DNA of 19,165 nt from Faucicola osloensis_B (GCA_964211495.1 CAXORL010000015.1:1-19165); one strand, 5' to 3'. Shown: positions 1 to 8,033, numbered from the stretch's first letter. Notes: generated from the letters alone by a model not told the origin. Numbers and translations: made by a program.

Positions 1-279
1 GATTTTATTCAATAATATTGTCTATTATTTATTTCAATAAAAACCTGTCAATGATATTATGTAATTAAATCTTTTTTGTATTTTATTGTAATTTATGTAT
101 TGACAATAATATTTTTATTCTAAATTTTAATTGATGCTTTTTAGATATTATCTCGTGTGTTTGGATAACTTTTAGTTATGGTTATAAGGTGAGTTAAAAT
201 TAGTCGATATTTTTCAGAGGATAGGTATTTGTTGACTATTTGGTTACTGCGTCGTTGGCTATTTTTTTAGGAGGGTATT
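1..279. other. AT-rich leader upstream of the serine recombinase
   Basis: No gene is visible here. The DNA is strongly AT-rich and holds short inverted repeats: AATAATA (11-17) against TATTATT (23-29) with a 5-base spacer, and TGTCAAT (46-52) against ATTGACA (99-105). Serine resolvases often act at inverted subsites just upstream of their own gene, so this could be a recombination (res-like) site. The repeats are short, and in DNA this AT-rich they may be chance. No convincing sigma-70 promoter could be fixed. Confidence 0.3.
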
Positions 280-846
280 TTGACGGTTCAGGTAATTGGT
301 TATGCTCGGGTGTCAACCAAGGAGCAAGATTTGTCTTTGCAGTTGGATGCTTTGAGTAAATACGGTTGTGATCGAATTTTTACTGATAAGCTAAGTAGTG
401 TGAAAGAACGCCAAGGGTTAACGGATGCGTTAGGCTATTTACGCGACGGTGATACCTTAGTGGTTTGGAAGCTCGATCGGTTGTGTCGTTCCCTACCCGA
501 TTTGATTAAAATCAGTGAGCAGATTCGGACGACGGGTGCACAGCTTGTGAGTATCACCGAGAGTATTGATACGAGTACGCCTGCAGGACGCTTGTATTTT
601 AATATTTTAGGGGCACTGGGTCAGATGGAGCGAGAGCTGATTCAAGAACGGGTAAAGGCGGGTCTTGCGGCAGCGCGTCGCCGGGGTAAAGTGCCAGGTA
701 AGCCAAGAGTGAGTGAGGAGAAGTTGGAACTGGCTCGTCGGGAATTGTCTGCTGGACGGACTTATCCTGAGGTGGCAAGAATTCTAGGGGTGCATCTGCA
801 GACGTTGTATCGGTTGGTGCCGGTTAAGTCTCTCAATATTGCTTAA
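280..846 (+). CDS. Serine recombinase (resolvase/invertase family)
   Basis: This 188-residue protein has the full layout of a small serine recombinase, which cuts and rejoins DNA at paired sites through a 5'-phosphoserine link. The N-terminal catalytic domain (about 4-140) starts with GYARVSTKEQD, giving the nucleophile Ser12 with Arg10. The WKLDRLCRS motif supplies Asp66, Arg67 and Arg70. PAGRLYFNILGALGQMERE (about 101-119) leads into the long E helix, and residues 160-182 form the C-terminal DNA-binding helix-turn-helix. The start is TTG, chosen because AGGAGGG lies at 269-275, a few bases upstream. The gene appears intact, and its codon use looks richer in G and C than the flanking DNA, which suggests an accessory or plasmid origin. 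It stands alone with no transposase partner, so whether it is a resolvase, an invertase or an orphan cannot be told from sequence. It has no evident link to the purine genes. Confidence 0.9.
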   Translation: MTVQVIGYARVSTKEQDLSLQLDALSKYGCDRIFTDKLSSVKERQGLTDALGYLRDGDTLVVWKLDRLCRSLPDLIKISEQIRTTGAQLVSITESIDTSTPAGRLYFNILGALGQMERELIQERVKAGLAAARRRGKVPGKPRVSEEKLELARRELSAGRTYPEVARILGVHLQTLYRLVPVKSLNIA

Positions 847-1023
847 TACAATGTAGCTGTTATTATGTAGATTAAATGATGACAAAAGTTGTTTCCATTA
901 GTTTAATTCTATAAGATTACAACTGCATTAATTATAGAGGTTTTCTACTGCCATCTATTTAAATAGCCACCGATTTTGTAGACACCTTAAAGTTAGATAA
1001 AATGACTAATTTATGAGGTGATT
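847..1023. other. Intergenic, with possible IS left end
   Basis: There is no gene here. Near the right side, TGTAGACACCTTAAAG begins at 977, 47 bases before the transposase start. IS3-family ends typically begin TG and lie this close to orfA, so this may be the left terminal repeat of the insertion sequence whose orfA follows. The matching right end was not found. Confidence 0.35.
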
Positions 1024-1242
1024 ATGAGCGGTAAACGATACCCTGAAGAATTCAAAATAGAAGCAGTTAAACAATTGACAGAGAAAGGCTATAGTGTAGC
1101 AGAAGTAGCTACACGTTTAGGTACGACCACCCATAGCCTTTATGCTTGGATTGAAAGATACGATCAAGGGCAATCCAAAACAACTAAAGACAAGGATTCA
1201 AGTGTCGAACTTGCTAGGCTCCAAAAAACGGTCGTTTTATAG
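1024..1242 (+). pseudogene. Truncated IS3-family transposase OrfA
   Basis: This is the N-terminal part of an IS3/IS911-type OrfA, the helix-turn-helix protein that recognises IS ends. The sequence MSGKRYPEEFKIEAVKQLTE, then GYSVAEVATRLG and SLYAWIERY, is the standard HTH_Tnp_1 domain (about 1-50). VELARLQK starts the leucine-zipper-like region, but the protein stops four residues later. Family members run to about 100 residues and are followed by orfB with a DDE catalytic domain; neither is present. ATG at 1024 is preferred over an in-frame GTG at 1018, because GAGGTG at 1015-1020 serves as the ribosome site. The break lies near 1223-1230, at a run of six A. This is a dead remnant that marks a past insertion and deletion at the edge of the catabolic locus. 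Confidence 0.85.
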
Positions 1243-1333
1243 ACATCTCACCCATTATCATTTTTAAAAATACTCGACTGAATTCCTTAGCGTGCTATTT
1301 TTCCGTTTTCTGTGGTGACCCCTAAGTGTATAG

Positions 1334-1354
1334 TTTACTTGGCTTACCAGTAAA
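1334..1354. repeat. Small stem-loop downstream of the deaminase
   Basis: TTTACT (1334-1339) pairs with AGTAAA (1349-1354). Two inner GG/CC pairs follow past a one-base bulge, leaving loop CTTA. It lies just past the deaminase stop. No T-run follows on the reverse strand, so a classical terminator is not supported. Confidence 0.3.
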
Positions 1355-1368
1355 TATTGACAGTAGTC

Positions 1369-2742
1369 TTAATTCATTAACGCCACTACTGATTGATTAT
1401 GATTTTTGATAATATCAGTCAAGGATAATGTCGTTAGATGCCCATCTTTTACTACCACTTTGCCATTAATAATGGATAAATCCACGTTGGAAGGTGTGCA
1501 GAATACTAGTGAGGCGACTGGGTCGTGAATCGCACCGCCTGCCATGGCTAAGGTATCAGTACGAAATGCGATTATATCCGCACTCATACCTGCTTGTATT
1601 ATCCCGATATCGTCACGGTCTAGGACATCTGCACCGCCACGTGTTGCCATGCGAAGCACTTCTCGAGCAGTTAATGCATCAGGTGCATCAATCACTCGAC
1701 CCAATAGCATTGCTTGTCTAGCTTCTCCTAATAAATTACCACAGTCATTAGAAGCAGAGCCATCTACCCCTAATCCGACTGGTACATGTGCATTGAGCAT
1801 TTTTTTGATAGGGGCAATACCTGATGCCAGTCGCATATTGGAGCATGGACAGTGAGCAACGCCAGTCTTAGTACGAGAAAATAAATCAATACCGTGATTG
1901 TCAAGTTTTACACAGTGGGCGTGCCACACATCCTGTCCCACCCAACCTAATGATTCGGCATACTCAGCAGGTGTCATACCAAAATTTGCAATGCTGTACG
2001 CCACGTCATTATCACTTTCTGCTAAATGAGTATGCATACAAACATGATATTCTCTAGCAAGTAGAGCAGTTTGTTTCATCAATTCTTGACTAACGCTAAA
2101 TGGTGAGCAAGGGGCTAATGCAACCCGAGTCATCGCATGGCGATTAGCATCGTGAAACTGTTCGATAAGTCGCACACTATCTTTGAGCACAGCGTCTTCA
2201 GTTTCAACCAAGTTATCAGGTGGCAAGCCTCCTTTGCTTTCACCAACTGTCATACTGCCACGACAGGCATGAAAGCGCATACCAATGGCGTGCGATGCTT
2301 CGATACTGTCATCTAGACGTGAGCCATTGGGATAAAGATACAGATGGTCGCTAGTTGTCGTACAACCAGAAAGGATAAGCTCAGCCATCGCTGTTAATGT
2401 GGAATTGTAAATCATTCGTGGTTTTAAATTTCGCCAAATAGGGTACAGGGTTTGCAACCAACCAAATAATTCGGCATTTTGTCCTTTTGGTACGGCTCTC
2501 GTTAGACTTTGGAACATATGATGATGAGTATTAACCAAGCCAGGCAATACCACATGATGTGTTAAATCAATCTCTTCATCAACCTGTATATAATTATCGT
2601 GGATATATTTAACAATCTCAGTGGTTGTTCCTACCGCAGTGATTACATTATCGGTAATTAAAATGGAGGCATTGGCAATTTCACGCCCTTGATCGTCCAT
2701 AGTAGCTAACATTTCGATGTTTTTTAATAACTTATAACCCAT
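1369..2742 (-). CDS. 8-oxoguanine deaminase-type amidohydrolase
   Basis: This 457-residue member of the metal-dependent amidohydrolase superfamily (TRZ/ATZ, COG0402) most likely deaminates 8-oxoguanine to urate, feeding the urate pathway next door. Metal-site motifs are all present: H73/H75 in NTHHHMFQ, H237 and H239 in MHTHLAES, H274/H276 in WHAHCVKL, and D327 in GVDGSASND. That last motif, followed by GNLLGEARQAMLLGR, is characteristic of the 8-oxoguanine deaminase/hydroxydechloroatrazine group. The start has a good ribosome site (AGAGGAA on the reverse strand). The gene diverges from xdhA across a 217-base region holding two operator palindromes and a candidate sigma-54 site, so it is probably co-regulated with the pathway. 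Older databases label such proteins as hydroxyatrazine hydrolase. A guanine deaminase role cannot be excluded, but the context (urate cluster) favours 8-oxoguanine. Confidence 0.82.
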   Translation of the reverse strand: MGYKLLKNIEMLATMDDQGREIANASILITDNVITAVGTTTEIVKYIHDNYIQVDEEIDLTHHVVLPGLVNTHHHMFQSLTRAVPKGQNAELFGWLQTLYPIWRNLKPRMIYNSTLTAMAELILSGCTTTSDHLYLYPNGSRLDDSIEASHAIGMRFHACRGSMTVGESKGGLPPDNLVETEDAVLKDSVRLIEQFHDANRHAMTRVALAPCSPFSVSQELMKQTALLAREYHVCMHTHLAESDNDVAYSIANFGMTPAEYAESLGWVGQDVWHAHCVKLDNHGIDLFSRTKTGVAHCPCSNMRLASGIAPIKKMLNAHVPVGLGVDGSASNDCGNLLGEARQAMLLGRVIDAPDALTAREVLRMATRGGADVLDRDDIGIIQAGMSADIIAFRTDTLAMAGGAIHDPVASLVFCTPSNVDLSIINGKVVVKDGHLTTLSLTDIIKNHNQSVVALMN

Positions 2743-2807
2743 GATTATTCCTCTTTTATATTTTTCAATTGTGATAACACACCTTTCATAACTCCTAAAA
2801 ATAATTT

Positions 2808-2823
2808 TGCAACTTTTATACCA
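2808..2823 (-). promoter_or_regulatory. Candidate sigma-54 promoter for the deaminase
   Basis: Read on the reverse strand the sequence is TGGTAT-AAAAG-TTGCA. The GG and GC dinucleotides are 12 bases apart, as sigma-54 requires. The -24 box has TGGTAT rather than TGGCAY, so it is one base off. It points toward the deaminase start, about 66 bases away, and its -24 end overlaps the operator at 2822-2831. Confidence 0.5.
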
Positions 2824-2831
2824 GTATACAA
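2822..2831. promoter_or_regulatory. GntR-type operator (CAGTATACAA)
   Basis: This matches the locus palindrome TTGTATACAA at 8 of 10 positions around a perfect GTATAC core. It sits in the deaminase/xdhA divergent region, 33 bases centre-to-centre (about three helical turns) from a second copy. That phasing suggests paired dimers on one face of the DNA. The likely ligand is the GntR/FCD regulator encoded at 15940-16644. Confidence 0.55.
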
Positions 2832-2854
2832 AATATAATCATTAATTAAAAAAT

Positions 2855-2864
2855 ATGTATACAA
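2855..2864. promoter_or_regulatory. GntR-type operator (ATGTATACAA)
   Basis: This matches the locus palindrome TTGTATACAA at 9 of 10 positions. It lies 22 bases upstream of the xdhA -24 box and upstream of the divergent deaminase promoter, so one bound dimer could influence both directions. Confidence 0.65.
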
Positions 2865-2885
2865 AAATATTTATAAAAAGTTAAA

Positions 2886-2901
2886 TGGCATATAAAATGC
2901 A
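2886..2901 (+). promoter_or_regulatory. Sigma-54 promoter for xdhABC
   Basis: TGGCAT-ATAAA-ATGCA matches the sigma-54 -24/-12 pattern (TGGCAY-N5-TTGCW). The invariant GG (2887-2888) and GC (2899-2900) have the required 12-base offset; one T in the -12 box is A. Transcription would start near 2912, giving a leader of about 35-50 bases before xdhA. Sigma-54 promoters need an AAA+ activator bound upstream, and none is encoded in this window. Confidence 0.7.
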
Positions 2902-2959
2902 AATTTAGTTCTATTGCTAATAAATAACTAATAAATGAACCAAAACTGTGAGTATAATC

Positions 2960-4465
2960 ATGTTTCCTGCTAATTCAGTTCAGCATAATCGCTCTGTTCG
3001 CTTTTATTTTCGTCAAGAGATATGTGAAATCATACCTAGTCATACCACTCAAACCGTTTTACAATTTGTGCGAGAAAGTTGTCGAGCTACAGGAACAAAG
3101 GAAGGCTGTGGTGAAGGCGATTGTGGAGCTTGTACGGTTGTTATTGGCAAACTCGATGAACAAAATCAATTGCACTTAGAAGCGGTTAATGCTTGTATAC
3201 AATTTTTACCAACGCTAGATGGATGTGCTTTATTTACCATTGAAGATTTGCAAAATCTATCAGATGACCTTCACCCAATTCAACATGCGATGATTACGGC
3301 TCATGGCTCTCAGTGTGGATTTTGCACACCAGGCATTATCATGTCGTTGTGGGCAATGTACGAAAATAGTGCAAGTTGCCCAAATGAGGAACAAATACTA
3401 GATGCGTTATCGGGTAATTTATGCCGTTGTACGGGTTATCGACCGATAATTGATGCGGTTAAATTAGCGTATGAGTCGCCAAGAGTCACATTTGATAAAG
3501 CAAAAATCATTGATGCTTTACAGTCTTTACAGGATTTACCATCATTAGCATTGATGATTAAAGACCAGCAATTTTTTATCCCCAAAACTCTTGAAGCATT
3601 GGCTGAATTGTATAAGACCTATCCAAACGCTAGATTGCTCTCAGGTAGTACGGATATCGGGTTGTGGGTAACCAAACAACATCGACAGCTTGATAATTTA
3701 ATTTTTATCAATCATATTCCAGGACTAAAAACTATTAATAACACAGCCGATTATGTGGAAATTGGGGCAGGAGTGACCTTACAAGATGCGTTTACGGCAT
3801 TGATAGCACAAAATAGCGGTTGGCAAGAATTGGCTCGTCGATTTGCATCTAAACAAATTAAAAATGCAGGTACATTAGGCGGTAATATTGCGAATGGCTC
3901 GCCAATTGGTGATAGTATGCCTGCTTTAATTGCTCAATCCGCAAAGCTTGTATTACGCTGTGGTGAACAGGTTCGCACATTAGCTTTGGACGAATTCTAT
4001 ATTGCTTATCAAAAAAATGCGTTGCAACCGAGTGAGTTTATTACCGCCATTCAAGTGCCGAATCACCAAAATTTACCTGATGAATCAAGTTATTTTGCTA
4101 CTTATAAAGTCGCAAAACGCTTTGATGCCGATATTTCAGCGGTATGTGGGGCATATTTTGTGAAGTTAGATAAACAAAACAAAGTAAGCGAAATCCGAAT
4201 TGTTTATGGCGGTATGGCAGAAATTCCTAAACGAGCCAAACATTTAGAAGCGGCATTACACAATCAAGAATGGCTGGAAGCGAATATTGACAATGCTTTG
4301 TCTGAGATTGAGCAAGATTTCACCCCATTGACCGATGGTAGAGCTAGTGAACATTATCGTTTATTGGTTGCCAAAAACTTATTGAAACGTTTTTATTTTG
4401 AGTCTCAAGTAATAGCTGGGACTACAAACGAACCAAAGCTCATTCGTTTAACTCAAATCGCATAA
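2960..4465 (+). CDS. xdhA: Xanthine dehydrogenase small subunit (2Fe-2S/FAD)
   Basis: This is the electron-transfer subunit of xanthine dehydrogenase, which oxidises hypoxanthine to xanthine and xanthine to urate. Residue numbers here count from the upstream GTG at 2948. The ferredoxin-like [2Fe-2S] domain has C54, C59, C62 and C83 (GCGEGDCGACT...NAC). The second [2Fe-2S] helical domain has C123 and C126 (QCGFCTPG) plus C159 and C161 (LCRCTGYRP). An FAD-binding domain (about 205-385) contains NAGTLGGNIANGSPIGD, and a CO-dehydrogenase flavoprotein C-terminal domain ends the protein. ATG at 2960 is preferred because GTGAG at 2948-2952 can act as a weak ribosome site; GTG at 2948 has none upstream and would add four residues (505 in all). 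It is first in xdhABC, behind a sigma-54-like promoter. An exact copy of the operator palindrome lies inside it at 3193-3202. Confidence 0.93.
   Translation: MFPANSVQHNRSVRFYFRQEICEIIPSHTTQTVLQFVRESCRATGTKEGCGEGDCGACTVVIGKLDEQNQLHLEAVNACIQFLPTLDGCALFTIEDLQNLSDDLHPIQHAMITAHGSQCGFCTPGIIMSLWAMYENSASCPNEEQILDALSGNLCRCTGYRPIIDAVKLAYESPRVTFDKAKIIDALQSLQDLPSLALMIKDQQFFIPKTLEALAELYKTYPNARLLSGSTDIGLWVTKQHRQLDNLIFINHIPGLKTINNTADYVEIGAGVTLQDAFTALIAQNSGWQELARRFASKQIKNAGTLGGNIANGSPIGDSMPALIAQSAKLVLRCGEQVRTLALDEFYIAYQKNALQPSEFITAIQVPNHQNLPDESSYFATYKVAKRFDADISAVCGAYFVKLDKQNKVSEIRIVYGGMAEIPKRAKHLEAALHNQEWLEANIDNALSEIEQDFTPLTDGRASEHYRLLVAKNLLKRFYFESQVIAGTTNEPKLIRLTQIA
3193..3202. promoter_or_regulatory. Intragenic TTGTATACAA, possible auxiliary operator
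   Basis: An exact match to the locus palindrome lies within xdhA, encoding part of the conserved Ala-Cys-Ile-Gln stretch (cluster ligand C83). It is 338 bases centre-to-centre downstream of the site at 2855. It could be an auxiliary looping operator, or coding coincidence. Confidence 0.3.
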
Positions 4466-4507
4466 CAAAATCAAAAAATACAAGAAGGCTAAGAGAGAAT
4501 AACCGCA

Positions 4508-6940
4508 ATGAATGAGATGACAGTCACCCAAAAAAATACCTATGTGGGCAAATCTATCACCCATGAAAGTGCCCATTTACATGTGTCTGGCAAAGCTAAT
4601 TATGTGGATGATATTCCCGAAGTTGAGGGCACATTGTATGCAGGATTGGGCTTGGCAGAAATAGCTCATGGTAAGATTATCAACATGGATTTGTCAGCAG
4701 TCTGGCAGGCTGAAGGTGTCGTGAGCGTGCTGACAGGTACAGAATTATTACACAATAATTGTGGTCCAGTGGTCGCTGATGAGCCGATTATTGCAACCGA
4801 TACGGTTAGCTTCTTTGGACAGGTAATTTTTGTAGTGGTGGCAAAAACCTATCAACAGGCTCAGCAAGCAAGCCGATTGGCGAAAGTGACCTATGAAGCG
4901 TTAGAACCTATTTTGACTATTGAGCAGGCAATAGCACGACAATCTTGGATACTGCCACCTGTACAACTCACCGCAGGCGATGCCAATGCAAAACTTGCCG
5001 TTGCCCCTTATCGATTACAAGGGATGGCCCAAGTCGGCGGACAAGAGCATTTTTATCTCGAAGGGCAAATTTGCTATGCCTACCCAAAAGAAGAGGATAT
5101 GCTTCAAGTGCTATGCTCAACCCAACATCCCACCGAAATGCAATTACTGATTAGCGAGGCTGTCGGCTATGGCATGCACCAAGTCAGTGTTGAAGTGCGA
5201 CGCATGGGCGGAGGATTTGGAGGGAAAGAATCGCAATCAGCTCAATGGGCGTGTATTACAGCAATTTTGTCAGTTAAATTGAAACGTCCTGTGAAGCTAC
5301 GACTTGACCGTGATACTGACATAATAGTCACAGGTAAACGCCATGGCTTTGCTTATCAATGGGACGTGGGTTTTGATGAGCAAGGGATGATTCTAGGCTT
5401 ATATATTCAGTTAGCCTCTAATTGTGGCTCATCAACAGATTTATCAGGACCAGTAAATGATAGGGCGATTTGCCACGTTGACAATGGCTATTATCTCGAT
5501 GCGGTCACCATTGACAGTCTACGCTGCAAAACCAATACCGTCTCCAATACCGCCTTTCGAGGCTTTGGTGGTCCACAAGGCATGTTTCCGATAGAGTACA
5601 TCATGGATGATATTGGATATGCGTTAGATATTGACCCCCTCATTATACGTCAACGTAATTTCTATACCGCTATGTCTGAGCAAGCGGGTATTGATTTTTC
5701 TGCAGAAAATATCGACGAAATTGCCCCACGCTCCAAAACCCCTTACGGCACTTATGTCAAAGATAATATTTTACCTGACTTGGTGAGTAAACTTGCTGAG
5801 CATTGTGATTATTTCACTAGACGAGAAACTATCAAGAGCTTTAACGAGCAAAGCCCGATTATCAAAAAGGGCTTGGCATTAACGCCTGTAAAATTTGGTA
5901 TTTCGTTTAATGCGACACTGTTTAATCAAGCAGGGGCATTGGTGCATATTTATACCGATGGTACAATCTTGGTGAATCATGGTGGCACCGAGATGGGGCA
6001 GGGATTATATAGCAAAATCCGCCAAATTGTCGCCCATGAATTTAGCCTTGATTTATCAAAAATTAGATTGTCAGCGACTGACACTGCCAAAGTGCCTAAT
6101 ACCTCAGCTACTGCTGCGTCTAGTGGTACAGATTTAAATGGTAAAGCAGCCCAAGCCGCCTGTATTAATATTCGTAATCGCTTACAAACATTTGCCGCCG
6201 AATTAGCGAATACTAAGCCTAGTCAAGTGCAGTTTAAAGATGGATATATTTATGCAAGTGGGCAATCTTGGCAATTTGCTGAATTTATCAAGCTCGCTTA
6301 TCAAGCTCGGATACAACTGTGGGATAGTGGTTTTTATAAAACGCCTGATATCCATTGGAATCCCGTGTTACGTTATGGCAGACCATTTTTTTATTTTGCC
6401 TATGGAGCGGCAGCGAGCGAAGTAGCCATAGATACTTTAACAGGAGAAAGCAAAGTGTTACGAGTGGATATTTTACATGATGTCGGTAACTCGATTAATC
6501 CTGCGATTGATATTGGACAAATTGAAGGAGGATTTATTCAAGGCATGGGGTGGTTAACCTCTGAAGAACTGTACTGGGTGCCAGAAGGACGCAAACAAGG
6601 ACATTTATTTACCCATGCACCATCCACTTATAAAATCCCAACTGCTACCGATATGCCGAAAATTTTTAATGTAAGTTTGTACGATAACCAAAACCTTGAA
6701 AATACTATCCATCGTTCAAAAGCAGTGGGCGAACCCCCTTTTATGTTGGCATTATCGGTATTTTCTGCACTACGTGACGCGGTATCTGCAAATATAACTA
6801 CCCCAATCTTGCAAAATGGTATTAAGGTTAAGCCTTTTTTATCTGCACCTGCGACGCCTGAAGCGATTTTGCAAGCCATTGTCAACGCCAAACAGCTTGT
6901 GAATAATCAAACGCATTTATCAAATCTATCAAATCAATAA
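4508..6940 (+). CDS. xdhB: Xanthine dehydrogenase molybdopterin-binding subunit
   Basis: This is the catalytic subunit of xanthine dehydrogenase, 810 residues, of the aldehyde oxidase/xanthine dehydrogenase molybdenum hydroxylase family. The N-terminal domain (about 15-140, VGKSITHESAHLHVSGKANY) is the a/b-hammerhead. Molybdopterin contacts appear in GGQEHFYLEGQ (177-187), GGGFGGKES (234-242), the NTAFRGFGGPQG segment with substrate-binding R351, and GGTEMGQGLYSK. The catalytic base is E742 in VGEPPFML, which activates water at the Mo centre. The length is normal and the gene looks intact. The gap from xdhA is 42 bases with no promoter signal, so they are probably co-transcribed. Assembly needs XdhC, encoded just downstream. 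The ATG at 4508 is used; another in-frame ATG at 4517 is possible. Confidence 0.95.
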   Translation: MNEMTVTQKNTYVGKSITHESAHLHVSGKANYVDDIPEVEGTLYAGLGLAEIAHGKIINMDLSAVWQAEGVVSVLTGTELLHNNCGPVVADEPIIATDTVSFFGQVIFVVVAKTYQQAQQASRLAKVTYEALEPILTIEQAIARQSWILPPVQLTAGDANAKLAVAPYRLQGMAQVGGQEHFYLEGQICYAYPKEEDMLQVLCSTQHPTEMQLLISEAVGYGMHQVSVEVRRMGGGFGGKESQSAQWACITAILSVKLKRPVKLRLDRDTDIIVTGKRHGFAYQWDVGFDEQGMILGLYIQLASNCGSSTDLSGPVNDRAICHVDNGYYLDAVTIDSLRCKTNTVSNTAFRGFGGPQGMFPIEYIMDDIGYALDIDPLIIRQRNFYTAMSEQAGIDFSAENIDEIAPRSKTPYGTYVKDNILPDLVSKLAEHCDYFTRRETIKSFNEQSPIIKKGLALTPVKFGISFNATLFNQAGALVHIYTDGTILVNHGGTEMGQGLYSKIRQIVAHEFSLDLSKIRLSATDTAKVPNTSATAASSGTDLNGKAAQAACINIRNRLQTFAAELANTKPSQVQFKDGYIYASGQSWQFAEFIKLAYQARIQLWDSGFYKTPDIHWNPVLRYGRPFFYFAYGAAASEVAIDTLTGESKVLRVDILHDVGNSINPAIDIGQIEGGFIQGMGWLTSEELYWVPEGRKQGHLFTHAPSTYKIPTATDMPKIFNVSLYDNQNLENTIHRSKAVGEPPFMLALSVFSALRDAVSANITTPILQNGIKVKPFLSAPATPEAILQAIVNAKQLVNNQTHLSNLSNQ

Positions 6941-6962
6941 TCTAAAGTTTATATAAATCAAT

Positions 6963-7988
6963 ATGATAAATGAATGGATAGACAGGCTTGCATTATGGCT
7001 CACACAGAATAGTGACTGTGTATTAGTCACTGTGATGTCAGTGATTGGCTCAGCACCTAGAGAAGTGGGTGCGAGTATGGTGGTACGCCTTACAAATGAC
7101 CCTCAACAAACAATTGAGAGCGTTGGTAGCATTGGTGGGGGGCATTTAGAGTGGCAATCGCTTAATATCGCTCAGTCGATGTTGAGTAACCAAAGCGAAC
7201 CATCACTAATTATCGAACGATTTAATCTTGGTGCAAGATTAGGACAATGTTGTGGTGGTCGAGTTCTCGTATTATTTGAAAGAATTAGCCATTTAGATAT
7301 CGACTTTTTTAACAATCTTCTTTATCAAACCCAACACGGGCAAACGCTGTATCGTTATTTATCCTCAAGTGATAAGCATTCAACATGGCAAATCAAAAAA
7401 GCAATAGAGACCGAACAGTCTAAAACATGTTATGAGATTATGCATCAAGATGGCTCTTGTTTAAATAATAAAGAAAATAATTGGCAATTCTCTCAAATTA
7501 TTGAATCTACTCGCTTTCATGTATATCTATTTGGAGCAGGGCACATTGCTCAAGCATTAGTGAAACTGTTACTTCCACTTGCTGCGAAAGTACATTGGAT
7601 AGAAACACGAGAGTATCAAAATAGGATTGAGAATATAGATTTATCCCATGCTTACTTAGATTATCAAGAAACCGATATTCCTGAAAAACTTATCGAAACC
7701 GCTTTACCAAATAGTTTGTTTATTGTGATGACTCATGATCACGGCTTAGATTTTCAGCTTTGCCAAGCTATTCTCAAACGCCAAGTAAAACAACAAGATA
7801 TTCGCTACTTTGGCATGATAGGCTCAACCACCAAGCGAGCTAATTTTGAACGGCGTCTACTTGCTAGAGGTGTTTCACCAGAGACTTTAACTTCCTTAAT
7901 CTGTCCGATGGGAATTACGGGTATTCACAGTAAAGAGCCTAATCTCATTGCGATTGCTATTACCGCCCAGTTGTTGCAATACCCTTAA
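6963..7988 (+). CDS. xdhC: XdhC, molybdenum cofactor insertion/sulfuration chaperone
   Basis: This 341-residue XdhC/CoxI-family protein is not part of the mature enzyme. In characterised systems it binds molybdopterin cofactor, promotes its sulfuration and hands it to XdhB. The N-terminal XdhC/CoxI domain shows GSAPREVGASMVV (about 29-41), IGGGHLEWQ and the cysteine pair C96/C97 in GQCCGGRVLVLFE. The C-terminal Rossmann domain starts at HVYLFGAGHIAQALVKLL (about 186-203) and includes MTHDHGLDF, YFGMIGSTTKRANFERRL and CPMGITGIHSKEPNLIAIAI. It begins 22 bases after xdhB with only a weak ribosome site, consistent with translation inside the same transcript. No terminator is evident after its stop, so some read-through into hpxO is possible. 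Confidence 0.93.
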   Translation: MINEWIDRLALWLTQNSDCVLVTVMSVIGSAPREVGASMVVRLTNDPQQTIESVGSIGGGHLEWQSLNIAQSMLSNQSEPSLIIERFNLGARLGQCCGGRVLVLFERISHLDIDFFNNLLYQTQHGQTLYRYLSSSDKHSTWQIKKAIETEQSKTCYEIMHQDGSCLNNKENNWQFSQIIESTRFHVYLFGAGHIAQALVKLLLPLAAKVHWIETREYQNRIENIDLSHAYLDYQETDIPEKLIETALPNSLFIVMTHDHGLDFQLCQAILKRQVKQQDIRYFGMIGSTTKRANFERRLLARGVSPETLTSLICPMGITGIHSKEPNLIAIAITAQLLQYP

Positions 7989-8033
7989 TTAGTTATACCT
8001 AGTCATTAATATCTCCTTGCTTTAAATCTGCAT

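Noticed and set aside
46..105. A definite res site for the serine recombinase
   Set aside because: The inverted repeats are only 7 bases long in very AT-rich DNA, and the three-subsite pattern of known res sites was not evident. It is kept only as a possibility.
1223..1229. AAAAAAC as a programmed frameshift site of an active IS3 element
   Set aside because: No orfB follows in any frame and OrfA is short by about 30 residues, so this run is more likely the breakpoint region of a remnant.
1334..1354. Stem-loop after the deaminase as a rho-independent terminator
   Set aside because: No T-run follows on the reverse strand and the stem is short with a bulge. It is listed only as a repeat.
2935..2973. 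Twelve-codon upstream open frame overlapping the xdhA start (possible leader peptide)
   Set aside because: It has no ribosome site and no repeated or pathway-related codons. Such short frames are common by chance in AT-rich leaders.
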